Part shown: in pieces, positions 8,505-16,995 of the stretch
Layout of the letters: each line of letters opens with the position of its first letter
Numbering within the stretch: position 1 is the first letter of the stretch
From: Kalymmatonema hyalinum WJT4-NPBG1
GTDB lineage: Bacteria; Cyanobacteriota; Cyanobacteriia; Cyanobacteriales; Nostocaceae
Direction: 5' to 3'
Length of the DNA: 34,353 nucleotides
NCBI GenBank assembly: GCA_019359075.1
Contig: JAHHIB010000093.1
Location: forward strand, 1 to 34,353
Program-made: the position numbers and the translations under genes
Notes under the pieces: generated by a model
Seen by the model: only the letters and a program-made list of their open reading frames with translations
Told to the model about the DNA's origin: nothing
Database searches by the model: none

Positions 8505-11500
8505 ATGACATACAGATATCAAGTTGGTGGGAGCCTTGGAATTGATACTCGAAGCTATGTAAAACGCAAAGCTGATGAGGAACTATATCAAGCATTAAAG
8601 AGGGGTGAGTTTTGTTATGTCCTCAACACTCGGCAGATGGGCAAATCCTCTATGATGGTGAGGGCTTACCATCTGCTACAGCAGGAAGGGTATCGCTGTA
8701 CTACTGTAGATCTGTCCTGTGTAGGCGGCGAAAATATCACGCCACTTCAGTGGTACAAAGGCGTGGTTACTGAATTGTGGCGGGGGTTTAATTTATCCGG
8801 GAAAGTCAATTTAAAATCTTGGTGGCGTGAGGAGGAAGATATCTCACTACTCCAGCATTTGAGCCATTTTATTAAAGATGTACTTCTAGTCCAATTCCCT
8901 CAAGATAAAATTGTTATATTTATTGATGAGATAGATAGTATCCTCAGCCTAAATTTTGCCGTTGATGATTTTTTTGCCCTAATACGGTTTTGTTACAACA
9001 AAAGAGCTATCAATCCAGAATATAATCGCCTCACCTTTGCCATATTTGGAGTCGCCACACCCAGCGATTTAATTGCAGATAAAAATCGCACACCATTTAA
9101 TATTGGCAAAGCAATAGACTTGCAGGATTTTCAAGTAGATGAAGCACTGTCTTTAGCTCAAGGATTAGAGGAAAAATTCAGTCATTCAAAAGCCCTTCTT
9201 GAGGAAATATTAGCTTGGACAGGTGGACAACCCTTTCTGACTCAGAAGATCTGCCAACTTTGCTTACCTTCTTTAGAAAACGAAACTAATAGTTCTAGAG
9301 ACAAAATCAATAGTTCCAGAAAACAAATCAATAGTTCCAGAAAACAAATCAATAGTTCTATTAAGAAACTTAATAGTTTCCGAAATCAAATCAATCTAGA
9401 GAAAGAAGAAGTTTGCATAAAGCAGTTGGTACAGAAAAACATTATTCATAACTGGGAATCGCAAGATGAACCACAGCATTTACGGACGATAAACAACCGA
9501 ATTCTGAAAAATCAAAAACGTGCTGGCAAAATCCTCAGTATTTATCAGCTTCTGTTGCAAGGAGTGGAAGTCAAAGCCGATGACTCGCGTAATCAAATCG
9601 AACTCCTGCTATCAGGTTTGGTCGTGAAACAGCAGGGTATTTTGAAGGTAAGAAATCCTATTTATCAAGAAGTATTTAACACAGAATGGGTAGAAAAACA
9701 ATTAACAAACCTTCGCCCTTATTCTCAAGCCTTTGATGTGTGGATAGCATCAAAACAAACTGATGAATCGCGACTGCTGCGGGGACAAGCCTTAAAAGAT
9801 GCCCAAGCTTGGGCGCAGGGCAAAAGCTTGGCTGATTTAGATTATCAGTTTTTAGCCGCAAGCCAAGATCTAGAGAAGCGCGAAACCCAAAAAGCATTGG
9901 AAGTTGAAAAACAAGCGACTTTGCTCTTAAGTCAAGCCAATCAGACTTTAAAGTTAGCGCAACAAAAAGCTCAACGAACCATTAGGCAAGCACAGCTTAG
10001 TTTAAGTATAACTTCAGTAGTAGCATTCGGTCTATTAGGAATAGCAGGATTGTTGGCGCAGCAAGCAACATCTCAAAAACAACGGGCAACGGAATACGAA
10101 ATCACTGCTTTAGTAAACCATTCAGAAGCATTGTTTAACACAAATGATAAGCTAGATGCCTTAATAGTAAGTCTGAAAGCCAGCATCAAACTTAAACAAG
10201 CTCCCCAAGTTTTAGATAATAGCAAGCTTCGGACTCGCTTAGAGAGCATACTCCAACAAACCCTCTACTGGGTAAGAGAACACAATCGTTTACAAGGACA
10301 TGATGGAGTCGTCAGGAGTGTCAGGTTTAACCCGGATGGTAAAATCATAGCTAGTGCCAGTCGGGATCAAACCATCAAACTTTGGCGTTTGGATGGCACA
10401 ATAATGCAAACTCTTGTCGGGCATAATGATGAAGTCACCAGTTTAGCTTGGAGTCCCGACGGTAAAATGATTGCCAGTGCCAGTCGGGATAAAACCATTA
10501 AACTCTGGCGTCTTGATGGCACAACAGTGCAAACTCTTGTCGGGCATAATGATGAAGTCAACAGTGTAGCTTGGAGTCCCGACGGCAAGATGATTGTAAG
10601 TGGCTCTGTTGACAATACAGTCAAACTTTGGAGTCTTGAAAACAAAGCGTCTGGGCAGGAGTTTGGCACAAAAGTGCAAACGCTCAAAGGGCATGGCGGA
10701 TGGGTTATCAGTGTAGCTTGGAGTTCTGACGGCAAGATGATTGCTAGCGCCAGTCGGGACAGAACTGTCAAACTTTGGAGTCGCGAGGGTAAAGAACTAC
10801 AAACTCTCAAAGGACATAACCACACAGTTATGAGTGTTAGTTTCAGCCCTGATAGTGACATCTTGGCGACTGCGAGTTGGGACAAAACAATCAAACTTTG
10901 GAGTCGAAAGAATCACAGTAGCTTTCAAACCCGTCCTGATAAAATCTTCAAAGGGCATGACAAAGGAATTATCAGTGTCAGTTTCAGCCCTGACGGTAAA
11001 ATTGCTAGTGCCAGTGCAGATAATACGGTGAAACTTTGGAGTCGAGATACCAGAGAAATTCACACCTTCAAAGGGCATAATGACCAAGTGATGAGCGTTA
11101 GTTTTAGCCCTGATAGCAAAACTATTGCCACTGGATCTGTTGACAAAACGGTTAGGCTTTGGAATCTAGAGAGTCAGTATCTCAACGTTTTGTCGGTGCA
11201 TAACGACTGGGTGAAGAGCGTTAGTTTTAGTTCAGATGGCAAAACTCTCGCCACTGGCTCTAGTGACAAAACAGCTAAACTTGTATCGCCGGACGGTTTA
11301 GCTGTTAAAATCCTTAGGGGACATACTGATGCAGTCAACAGTGTAGCTTGGAGTCCTGACGGTAAAATTGCTACTGCTAGTTGGGATGGAACAGTTAAGC
11401 TCTGGAGTCAAGATGGGCAACAACTGCAGACGCTTAAAAGACATAAGGGTGGGGTACTGAGCGTCAGCTTTAGTCCAGATGGCAAAATGATCGCGACAGG

Positions 11501-12173
11501 TTCTCAGGACAAAACCGTGAAACTGTGGAGTCGGGATGGGCAAGAATTGCTCACGCTCAAAGGGCATGGCGATGCTCCCAAAGGGAGCCGCCCAAGGGGC
11601 GATCGCATTTTGAGTGTCGCTTGGAGTCCGGATAGCAAGTTAGTTGCCTCTGCCAGTGCTGACAATACTGTTAAAATATGGAACCTTGATGGCACCGTAT
11701 TGCAGACGCTGCGAGGACATAATGATCAGGTGATGAGTGTCGCTTGGAGTCCAAATGGCAAAATGATCGCGACAGGTTCTCGGGACAAAACCGTGAAACT
11801 GTGGAGTCGCGATGGGCAATTGCTGACGCTCAAAGGGCATGGCAATTCGGTTTGGAGTGTCGCTTGGAGTCCTGATAGCAAGTTAGTTGCCTCTGGCAGT
11901 GCTGACGACACTGTTAAAATATGGAACCTTAATGGTACCGAAGTGCAAACGCTGATTGGACATGGCTCTCAGGTAAGGGCAGTCACCTTCAGCCGTAACG
12001 GACTTGTGCTTGCCTCATCTGATATTACCGGAAAAGTGATTTTGTGGAACTTGGAGCGAGATTTGCAGCGCGAGGCTTTGGTGGCGTATGCTTGCGATTG
12101 GGTGCGGGATTATCTACACACAAATGCAGAGATAACAGAGGAAGATAGGCATCTGTGTGATAAGTATCGCTGA
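8505..12173 (+). CDS. AAA-like NTPase with one membrane span and 14 WD40 repeats
   Basis: This is a 1222-residue signalling or scaffold protein. The N-terminal AAA-like domain (about 1-400) has a P-loop NTRQMGKSS (41-49) and a Walker B strand IVIFIDEID (136-144). It is interrupted by a low-complexity insert of five heptads (262-296). A helical region leads to one hydrophobic segment near 500-521 (ITSVVAFGLLGIAGLL), which should anchor it in the membrane. After a helical linker, 14 WD40 units run from about 593 to 1190, most with GH, SPDGK and VKLW landmarks. Fourteen units fit two seven-bladed propellers. Unit 8 lacks the final Trp (AKLVSP), and unit 11 carries a ten-residue insertion. The start ATG at 8505 opens MTYRYQVGGSLG, the usual beginning of this family. 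Effectors and ligands of these proteins are unknown. Pairing with the upstream AAA-GGDEF gene suggests a joint sensory role, which is inference. Confidence 0.85.
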   Translation: MTYRYQVGGSLGIDTRSYVKRKADEELYQALKRGEFCYVLNTRQMGKSSMMVRAYHLLQQEGYRCTTVDLSCVGGENITPLQWYKGVVTELWRGFNLSGKVNLKSWWREEEDISLLQHLSHFIKDVLLVQFPQDKIVIFIDEIDSILSLNFAVDDFFALIRFCYNKRAINPEYNRLTFAIFGVATPSDLIADKNRTPFNIGKAIDLQDFQVDEALSLAQGLEEKFSHSKALLEEILAWTGGQPFLTQKICQLCLPSLENETNSSRDKINSSRKQINSSRKQINSSIKKLNSFRNQINLEKEEVCIKQLVQKNIIHNWESQDEPQHLRTINNRILKNQKRAGKILSIYQLLLQGVEVKADDSRNQIELLLSGLVVKQQGILKVRNPIYQEVFNTEWVEKQLTNLRPYSQAFDVWIASKQTDESRLLRGQALKDAQAWAQGKSLADLDYQFLAASQDLEKRETQKALEVEKQATLLLSQANQTLKLAQQKAQRTIRQAQLSLSITSVVAFGLLGIAGLLAQQATSQKQRATEYEITALVNHSEALFNTNDKLDALIVSLKASIKLKQAPQVLDNSKLRTRLESILQQTLYWVREHNRLQGHDGVVRSVRFNPDGKIIASASRDQTIKLWRLDGTIMQTLVGHNDEVTSLAWSPDGKMIASASRDKTIKLWRLDGTTVQTLVGHNDEVNSVAWSPDGKMIVSGSVDNTVKLWSLENKASGQEFGTKVQTLKGHGGWVISVAWSSDGKMIASASRDRTVKLWSREGKELQTLKGHNHTVMSVSFSPDSDILATASWDKTIKLWSRKNHSSFQTRPDKIFKGHDKGIISVSFSPDGKIASASADNTVKLWSRDTREIHTFKGHNDQVMSVSFSPDSKTIATGSVDKTVRLWNLESQYLNVLSVHNDWVKSVSFSSDGKTLATGSSDKTAKLVSPDGLAVKILRGHTDAVNSVAWSPDGKIATASWDGTVKLWSQDGQQLQTLKRHKGGVLSVSFSPDGKMIATGSQDKTVKLWSRDGQELLTLKGHGDAPKGSRPRGDRILSVAWSPDSKLVASASADNTVKIWNLDGTVLQTLRGHNDQVMSVAWSPNGKMIATGSRDKTVKLWSRDGQLLTLKGHGNSVWSVAWSPDSKLVASGSADDTVKIWNLNGTEVQTLIGHGSQVRAVTFSRNGLVLASSDITGKVILWNLERDLQREALVAYACDWVRDYLHTNAEITEEDRHLCDKYR
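9288..9392 (+). repeat. Five 21-bp tandem repeats inside the AAA domain
   Basis: Five consecutive 21-base units begin AATAGTT. Units 2 and 3 are identical, while units 4 and 5 have diverged. They encode heptads of the form N-S-S-R-x-x-I, inserted in the middle of the AAA-like domain between the GGQPFLTQKI block and the KEEVCIKQL block. The frame is kept because the unit is a multiple of three. It is probably a flexible or coiled insertion of recent origin. Confidence 0.8.
11571..11603 (+). repeat. Short palindromic repeat inserted in frame in WD40 unit 11
   Basis: Unit 11 reads GHG, then DAPKGSRPRGDR, then ILSVAW, where its sister unit 13 reads GHG, NS, VWSVAW. The ten extra residues are encoded by a GC-rich stretch with the small inverted blocks GCTCCCAAAGGGAGC and GCCCAAGGGGC, ending in HIP1 (GCGATCGC). 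Such sequences are otherwise typical of intergenic dispersed repeats in cyanobacteria. The insertion is about 30 bases, so the frame survives. In a WD40 blade it would lengthen the loop before the first strand. Confidence 0.6.
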
Positions 12174-12305
12174 TAACAATGTGTCAAATTTTTCTTGGAA
12201 CCTAAAGAAAATCCAAAGAAAAAATAGCTATTGTTCTGTCTTCGGGGAGACATACGTTAGTCTGGGCATAGCCACTATAAGAGACGGAAGTCTTGAGGAA
12301 AAATT

Positions 12306-13388
12306 ATGACTGCCACTCTATCTACACCAGGTTTTATCGAGTCCCAGCTAGGCAAAGAAGCAGAAGACTTGCTAACCTATAAGGCAAAAGTTTCCAAGGA
12401 TTTGCTACACTTACCAGGACCCGACTTTGTGGATCGAGTTTGGTTGAATAGCGATCGCAATCCCCAAGTTTTGCGAAATCTCCAAACACTTTACTCTACC
12501 GGACGGCTGGGAAATACTGGGTATTTATCTATTCTCCCTGTAGACCAAGGAATTGAACACTCAGCAGGTGCGTCATTTGCACCCAACCCCATTTACTTTG
12601 ACCCAGAAAATATTGTTAAGTTGGCAATAGCAGGAGAGTGCAACGCTGTTGCTACGACTTTGGGAGTTTTGGGTTCAGTTTCCCGTAAATATGCCCACAA
12701 AATCCCTTTCATTGTCAAACTCAACCACAACGAACTGCTAACTTACCCGAATCAATTTGACCAAGTCTTGTTTGCCGATGTCGAACAAGCTTGGAACTTG
12801 GGTGCTGCTGCGGTGGGTGCGACAATTTATTTTGGCTCAGAACAGTCCACCCGGCAAATTCAGGAAATCAGCCAAGCCTTCAAACACGCTCATGAACTGG
12901 GGCTGACGACTATTCTTTGGTGCTATTTGCGTAACAACGCTTTCAAGCAAGACAAAGACTATCACCTTGCAGCTGACCTCACGGGACAGGCGAATCATCT
13001 TGGTGTCACAATTGAAGCAGACATCATTAAACAAAAATTGCCTGAGATTAACAACGGCTACGGAGCAGTAGCTAAAACAACTGGTCACAGTTACGGCAAA
13101 ACCAATGAGCGGATTTATACAGACCTGACAACAGACCACCCAATTGATTTGACACGTTACCAAGTACTTAATTGCTACTGTGGACGTGCAGGGTTAATTA
13201 ACTCTGGTGGGGCGTCTGGAAAAAATGACTTTGCGGAAGCCATTCGCACTGCGGTGATTAACAAACGTGCTGGTGGAACAGGATTAATTTCTGGACGCAA
13301 GGCATTCCAGCGTCCATTTGAGGAAGGAGTGAAGCTGTTCCATGCGATTCAAGATGTTTACTTGTCTAGTGAGGTCACAATAGCTTAA
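12306..13388 (+). CDS. Class I fructose-bisphosphate aldolase (DhnA/FbaB type)
   Basis: This is a 360-residue cytosolic aldolase that interconverts fructose 1,6-bisphosphate with dihydroxyacetone phosphate and glyceraldehyde 3-phosphate, in glycolysis/gluconeogenesis and alongside the Calvin cycle. Family signatures are [20 protein letters not shown] (about 72-92), the [14 protein letters not shown] strand, [31 protein letters not shown], and the phosphate-binding region [12 protein letters not shown] followed by [19 protein letters not shown] near the C-terminus. This is the Schiff-base, metal-independent class, not the class II enzyme. The length is as usual for cyanobacterial members, so it is intact. 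The ATG at 12306 has GAGG ten bases upstream. It is probably monocistronic with its own promoter in the 132 bases after the WD40 gene. Confidence 0.9.
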   Translation: MTATLSTPGFIESQLGKEAEDLLTYKAKVSKDLLHLPGPDFVDRVWLNSDRNPQVLRNLQTLYSTGRLGNTGYLSILPVDQGIEHSAGASFAPNPIYFDPENIVKLAIAGECNAVATTLGVLGSVSRKYAHKIPFIVKLNHNELLTYPNQFDQVLFADVEQAWNLGAAAVGATIYFGSEQSTRQIQEISQAFKHAHELGLTTILWCYLRNNAFKQDKDYHLAADLTGQANHLGVTIEADIIKQKLPEINNGYGAVAKTTGHSYGKTNERIYTDLTTDHPIDLTRYQVLNCYCGRAGLINSGGASGKNDFAEAIRTAVINKRAGGTGLISGRKAFQRPFEEGVKLFHAIQDVYLSSEVTIA

Positions 13389-13416
13389 GCAGCGTTACTG
13401 AATTCAGGGATGATTC

Positions 13417-13481
13417 TTGTGGGGTAGGCATCCTGCCTGCCCAAAAAATTCAAGGGACGGGCTGTCTGGCCCATCCCACAA
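13417..13481. repeat. Dispersed repeat bounded by TTGTGGG / CCCACAA
   Basis: A 65-base element begins TTGTGGG and ends CCCACAA. Its two halves hold imperfect complementary blocks (GGCATCCTGCCTGCC and GGGCTGTCTGGCCC). It lies 29 bases after the aldolase stop codon, a common place for intergenic palindromes in cyanobacteria. In RNA it would fold and could protect or end the aldolase transcript. Confidence 0.55.
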
Positions 13482-13657
13482 AAACACAAAATTCATCCTG
13501 CAAATATGCAACGCCGCCTAAGCTGATGCCCAAACTCCACCACATCTGGAAAAGGTTGGCGACTAAACACGCCGTTATCGCCTCAACTGCATAAGTCAAT
13601 TGTGCTTGCAATTAATAATCATCGTCTGGCTTGCTATCTACAACACCGTTAGTTTTG

Positions 13658-13689
13658 CCCCCTTTCATGACAGAGGGGGTTTATTTTTT
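13658..13689 (+). terminator. Rho-independent terminator candidate
   Basis: CCCCCT (13658-13663) pairs with AGGGGG (13674-13679) around a 10-base loop and is followed by TTTATTTTTT. It is the first strong terminator after the aldolase gene, 270 bases past its stop. It therefore either ends a long 3' UTR or ends an unannotated small RNA starting between 13480 and 13650. Confidence 0.65.
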
Positions 13690-14205
13690 GTGCGACAAGT
13701 AGATGTGCTGATGATCTGGAGGTTGGGTGCTGTTTTTAGAGTTAAGCGCAGGCGATCGCCCAAAGGGCAGTGCCAAAGGCGCAGGGCTGGGAGTGGCAAA
13801 AGGGCTGCATTACCCGCGCCTCCTTAACCAATCTTCTGTGTGAATGGAAATCTCTCGTTCAAAAAAATGTCTTAACACTCTATTTACCAACTCTTTACCA
13901 ACTGTTTACTAACAGGTTGTATTTTACTTTTATGGAGGGGAAAACATTTGCCATCGCATTTCCCGCGACAGCAAAGACGGTTTCCCTTTGGAAAGTACCC
14001 GCAAAAAGAACCAACGAGCATTTACCCTTCATTATGAGGTTGTCAGGGTCATCTACCTTTCTTCATTCATTCAAAATATGCTAGTACTTGTCATTCTTCA
14101 TGTCAAGAATTTATTTAAAGTGACTAAAAGAATATTGATACACCGAATATGTTTGCCCACATATGCCGCTACATCCTTTGTTAGCGACCGTTGAAGATGG
14201 TATTT
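13690..14205. other. No gene seen; repeat-rich intergenic DNA
   Basis: Short open frames occur here but lack ribosome sites and coding character. The stretch 13745-13800 is made of HIP1 and GC-rich repeat pieces (GGCGATCGCCCAAAGGGC and similar). Bases 13885-13925 have repeated TTTACCAACT-like words. I find no RNA gene that I can name. Confidence 0.5.
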
Positions 14206-14237
14206 AAAAAATAACCCCAGTTTACTGGGGTTATTTT
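14206..14237. terminator. Symmetrical (bidirectional) terminator hairpin
   Basis: An A-rich run, AACCCCAGT, a two-base loop, ACTGGGGTT and a T-rich run make a near-perfect stem flanked by A on one side and T on the other. It could end transcripts from either strand. No annotated gene reads into it closely from the left. On the right, the membrane protein gene at 14536-16293 reads towards it. Confidence 0.7.
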
Positions 14238-14317
14238 TTACTCAATTTTTTGGCGAGATTCCCTATTCCCGAATGGTCACTAGGGTGGTTATATGACAAA
14301 AGAAAACGTTCGGTAAG

Positions 14318-14341
14318 CCCCAGTCAATCTGGGGTTTTCTT
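14318..14341 (+). terminator. Second CCCCAG/CTGGGG terminator
   Basis: CCCCAG (14318-14323) and CTGGGG (14329-14334) enclose a five-base loop and are followed by TTTTCTTAT. The stem repeats the core of the hairpin about 100 bases upstream. The 80 bases between the two hairpins hold no open frame, so a small RNA ending here is possible but not shown. Confidence 0.6.
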
Positions 14342-14535
14342 ATGAAAGGATAAATCATAGCAGTCGTCTGTCACTTTGTCTAGGAAACGCTGCTACAAAG
14401 AAACCACTAAAAATCCCAGCCTACGCCAGACTCAGTCGCCGCTCCCCAAAAATAAAAAGCCCCTCACAGAATATGAAGAGAGGATGGAGTGGGTAGGTGA
14501 AAGCTTATCAGTATGACAATCACAAGAATTGGTAG

Positions 14536-16293
14536 TTATTGCTTTTGTGCATGAGTAATACAGTCTGCTTCCAGCACAACCATACTCTTAGTCTCGAACA
14601 CAGAACAACGTTTTGTTAGCATTACTAGTGCCGGAACTGTTCCCTGTTCCAAGCTGGTTAAAGCTTCTGTAAACGCTGGCTGAAAACTTCTAAGCCAGCT
14701 TTTGCCGCTCAAATAATCAGGTGTAAACGCTACGCGATCCAACAACCAGAAAGTTATCCCATACTTCTGAATCAACTGTCGTGCTGCTAATAAGTCCTGA
14801 CTGTACTGAGCATGAATCAAATCGATGCTTCGTTGGTGAATCTGGCGGTAGTAGCCTAGATGGAAGGGAAGTGCGTATTCTTTACCGACTAAAATAGATC
14901 GTTGGGCAAACGTCGGGATATTATTTGCTTCATCAGACAGCGTAGCAATAAGAATGTTTTTAGGTTGCCTCTGAAAAAATTTATACAAAGCTGACTCGTT
15001 AGACACTCTATAATTCGTTTTTGGAAAGCCTTTTGAAAAATTAGGGAACAACACGAGTGTAGCTCCTAATGTTACCATTGATACTAATACCCAGAATCTT
15101 TTTCTTCGGAGACTGGATTCTGTCATTTGCTCACAAGCCCGAAAGAGTGCATCCACTATTAAGGTCAGCATTATTCCAGCAGCAAGCGCCATGACAATTC
15201 GCAAAGTATGACCTGTATATCGGGTAGGAAAAAACAGTTTTAGTAGCAAAGCATGAGCAGCAAAAAATAGACACAAGGATACCAACACGATTTGAGATAA
15301 AACTGTAACCTCGCTTTTGACCTGCTTAACCAATGGGAAGCAAGACAAATTTTGCAACACTATTGGCAACAACAACCCAACCCAAATCAAAGGAGGTAAT
15401 AACGGCGGTACTATACCACTATGTTGTCCAATTAGCCAAAACCTCCAAGAGTTGTCGTCAAAAAAAGGATGTCGTCCTCCCGGCCAGAACTCCGGCATTC
15501 CTCTGGCTTGTGTAGCGGTGACAAGTGGATTAAACTCAGAGGAAGCTAAGGCATAGGGCAGTATTGCAAGAAAGCCTAGCCCCATAGCACCTACACACAA
15601 CAATAAGCTACTCTGCTTCTGCTTAAGCCTGGGTGTACAACACTTCCAGTCCCATAACCGTAGGAACAAAATTCCTTCTGAAATAAATATAAGTACAGGA
15701 TAAATAAGCGCTTGCAGAACGAGTGTTACGCACATGGCTAGCCAAGATGTACGTAGCATATAGTACAAAAATGCTAAAAACAATGGATATACAAAAGATC
15801 TAGGTGTGGCAGAAACCAAGTCGTCCTGGAACCAAAGACTTTGATTTAGGAGCAATGTAGCGATAAATCCAGCCATGGGCACTGGAAAAATCTGGAGGCA
15901 AACGCCAAAACAGTAGGCGGTGGCAATCAAGCTTAATACGATTGGTAAGATTTTACTGAGTAAAAGTGGATTAATATCTAGACTTGCCATCAACTGGTAA
16001 ACAGTAGCAAATCCAGGCGGCGTGATGGATTTAAAGTAATCTGCAATCAAATCATGAGGCAGTAGTTCTGGATCTATAAACCGCTGCATCCAAAACACAT
16101 ACTCTCGCGCATCATCCTGGACAACGTATTCATTTCTAACAGCTTTCAGAAGCCCTAAAATACCATAAAAAAATGCAAACGATAGGCTCAAACCAAACCA
16201 AAATATAACTGATGTAGAGGTTCTGAAGTGTTCAGAAGCAGATCGTTTGTCTATCGGAGCAGTAAAAAATCTATGCAGACGTGAGACTAGCAT
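14536..16293 (-). CDS. Polytopic membrane protein, possible GT-C-type glycosyltransferase
   Basis: This is a 585-residue integral membrane protein with roughly ten hydrophobic spans, starting with VIFWFGLSLSFAFFYGILGL (about 29-48). The first large loop carries YVVQDDAREYVFWMQRFIDP, and its paired Asp residues recall the acidic motif in the first loop of GT-C glycosyltransferases that use lipid-linked sugars. The C-terminal 150 residues (after VLFPNFSKGFPKTNYR) are soluble, with TLSDEANNIPTFAQRSILVG and a final Cys-containing segment. I recognise the general type in cyanobacteria but no named family, so donor and acceptor are unknown. The start ATG at 16291-16293 is the only one before the first span. 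The gene stands alone; the terminator pair to its left could end it. The call as a glycosyltransferase is inference from topology and one motif. Confidence 0.6.
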   Translation of the reverse strand: MLVSRLHRFFTAPIDKRSASEHFRTSTSVIFWFGLSLSFAFFYGILGLLKAVRNEYVVQDDAREYVFWMQRFIDPELLPHDLIADYFKSITPPGFATVYQLMASLDINPLLLSKILPIVLSLIATAYCFGVCLQIFPVPMAGFIATLLLNQSLWFQDDLVSATPRSFVYPLFLAFLYYMLRTSWLAMCVTLVLQALIYPVLIFISEGILFLRLWDWKCCTPRLKQKQSSLLLCVGAMGLGFLAILPYALASSEFNPLVTATQARGMPEFWPGGRHPFFDDNSWRFWLIGQHSGIVPPLLPPLIWVGLLLPIVLQNLSCFPLVKQVKSEVTVLSQIVLVSLCLFFAAHALLLKLFFPTRYTGHTLRIVMALAAGIMLTLIVDALFRACEQMTESSLRRKRFWVLVSMVTLGATLVLFPNFSKGFPKTNYRVSNESALYKFFQRQPKNILIATLSDEANNIPTFAQRSILVGKEYALPFHLGYYRQIHQRSIDLIHAQYSQDLLAARQLIQKYGITFWLLDRVAFTPDYLSGKSWLRSFQPAFTEALTSLEQGTVPALVMLTKRCSVFETKSMVVLEADCITHAQKQ

Positions 16294-16350
16294 TATCTGT
16301 TGCTTATCGTTTCAAAAAGTGTTTTAGCAAAAGCACAATTACAGCAATTT

Positions 16351-16581
16351 TCAGGTAAATAGACCACAGTGATTAAATCAACCGAAGGCATCCTCTTCAG
16401 TAATATAATTTATAGCCTCAGCCATTGCTTGGTCGAGTGATTCCAATGTGCGTGCCTCACAGGAACGGAGAAATTGCGTGACTTTCGACCAACACAGTTC
16501 TATGGGGGATAAATCAGGAGAATAGGGGGGCAAAAACTTGAATGAGTGCACCGACTGACAAGGGTTGCAATTCTTATACAC
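16351..16581 (-). pseudogene. IS630-family transposase, C-terminal relic with a nonsense codon
   Basis: The minus strand encodes FLPPYSPDLSPIELCWSKV, the block with the last catalytic Glu of IS630 transposases, followed by the helical tail ITEEDAFG. The frame then hits TGA at 16378-16380, and beyond it reads FNHCGLFT and a stop at 16351. That completes the usual end DAFGWFNHCGLFT, so the TGA replaces a Trp codon (TGG). Upstream of FLPPYSP the family sequence is lost within about ten residues, so everything before it is missing. It differs in subfamily from the IS630 tail at 2101-2365 (SPDLSPIE against CPQLNPIE). Confidence 0.8.
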
Positions 16582-16801
16582 AATTCCTTCTGGCTATTTG
16601 CTTGCAGTAGAGGTCAACATGGGGATTATTCCAGCTACCATCAGCGCCCTGCATTTTTTGCAGAGTTTTTATTAGCACCGGAAGTATATCTTTATCTTCC
16701 AGCTTATCAATTCCGGAGGCTTGCACCTTACATCCCACACATTTTACTGTTGGTGCGGCTGGACGAGGCTGTACCATACTCTGTGTTTTTTGTTCTAGCA
16801 T
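16574..16801 (-). CDS. Small hypothetical Cys-containing protein
   Basis: This is a 75-residue frame starting MLEQKTQSMVQPRPAAPTVK, then a CVGC pair and a helical stretch DKLEDKDILPVLIKTLQKM, and ending YCKQIARRNCV. I do not recognise it. In its favour are an ATG with AAGG five bases upstream and a TATAAT-like word just before that. Against it are its small size, an eight-base overlap with the IS630 relic, and the chance that it is the 5' part of a gene cut by that relic. No membrane span or signal peptide is seen. Confidence 0.3.
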   Translation of the reverse strand: MLEQKTQSMVQPRPAAPTVKCVGCKVQASGIDKLEDKDILPVLIKTLQKMQGADGSWNNPHVDLYCKQIARRNCV

Positions 16802-16995
16802 TTGTACCTTATTATACTACTGCCAGAGTGACAAAACAGGGTTAGGGTGACACTCTACGGAATTCCTGTCTACTTTTGACTTTGCCAACAGCATCCTTTA
16901 CAGATCAGACAACTAGCCTAGGGGAAGAAGAGAGCTTGGAACCAATTTCTTAACATTCAGAGGTTAAGTCACAAAGCATTGAGGGAATTTCTGCA

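Noticed and set aside
10367-11911. Several long frames antisense to the WD40 repeats
   Set aside because: They mirror the repetitive WD40 codons and repeat the same peptide with each unit. No independent coding signal is seen.
13500-13660. Possible tRNA or tmRNA piece before the terminator at 13658
   Set aside because: I could not find a cloverleaf, T-loop or tmRNA tag frame. Only an unnamed small RNA remains possible.
13600-14194. Three short plus-strand frames after the aldolase
   Set aside because: They overlap terminators and GC-rich repeats, lack ribosome sites and have no protein-like composition.
15317-15556. Plus-strand frames inside the membrane protein gene
   Set aside because: They are antisense to hydrophobic transmembrane codons; a common artefact.
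16546-16845. 99-residue plus-strand frame over the IS630 relic
   Set aside because: It is antisense to the transposase relic and the small Cys-containing frame and has no family resemblance.
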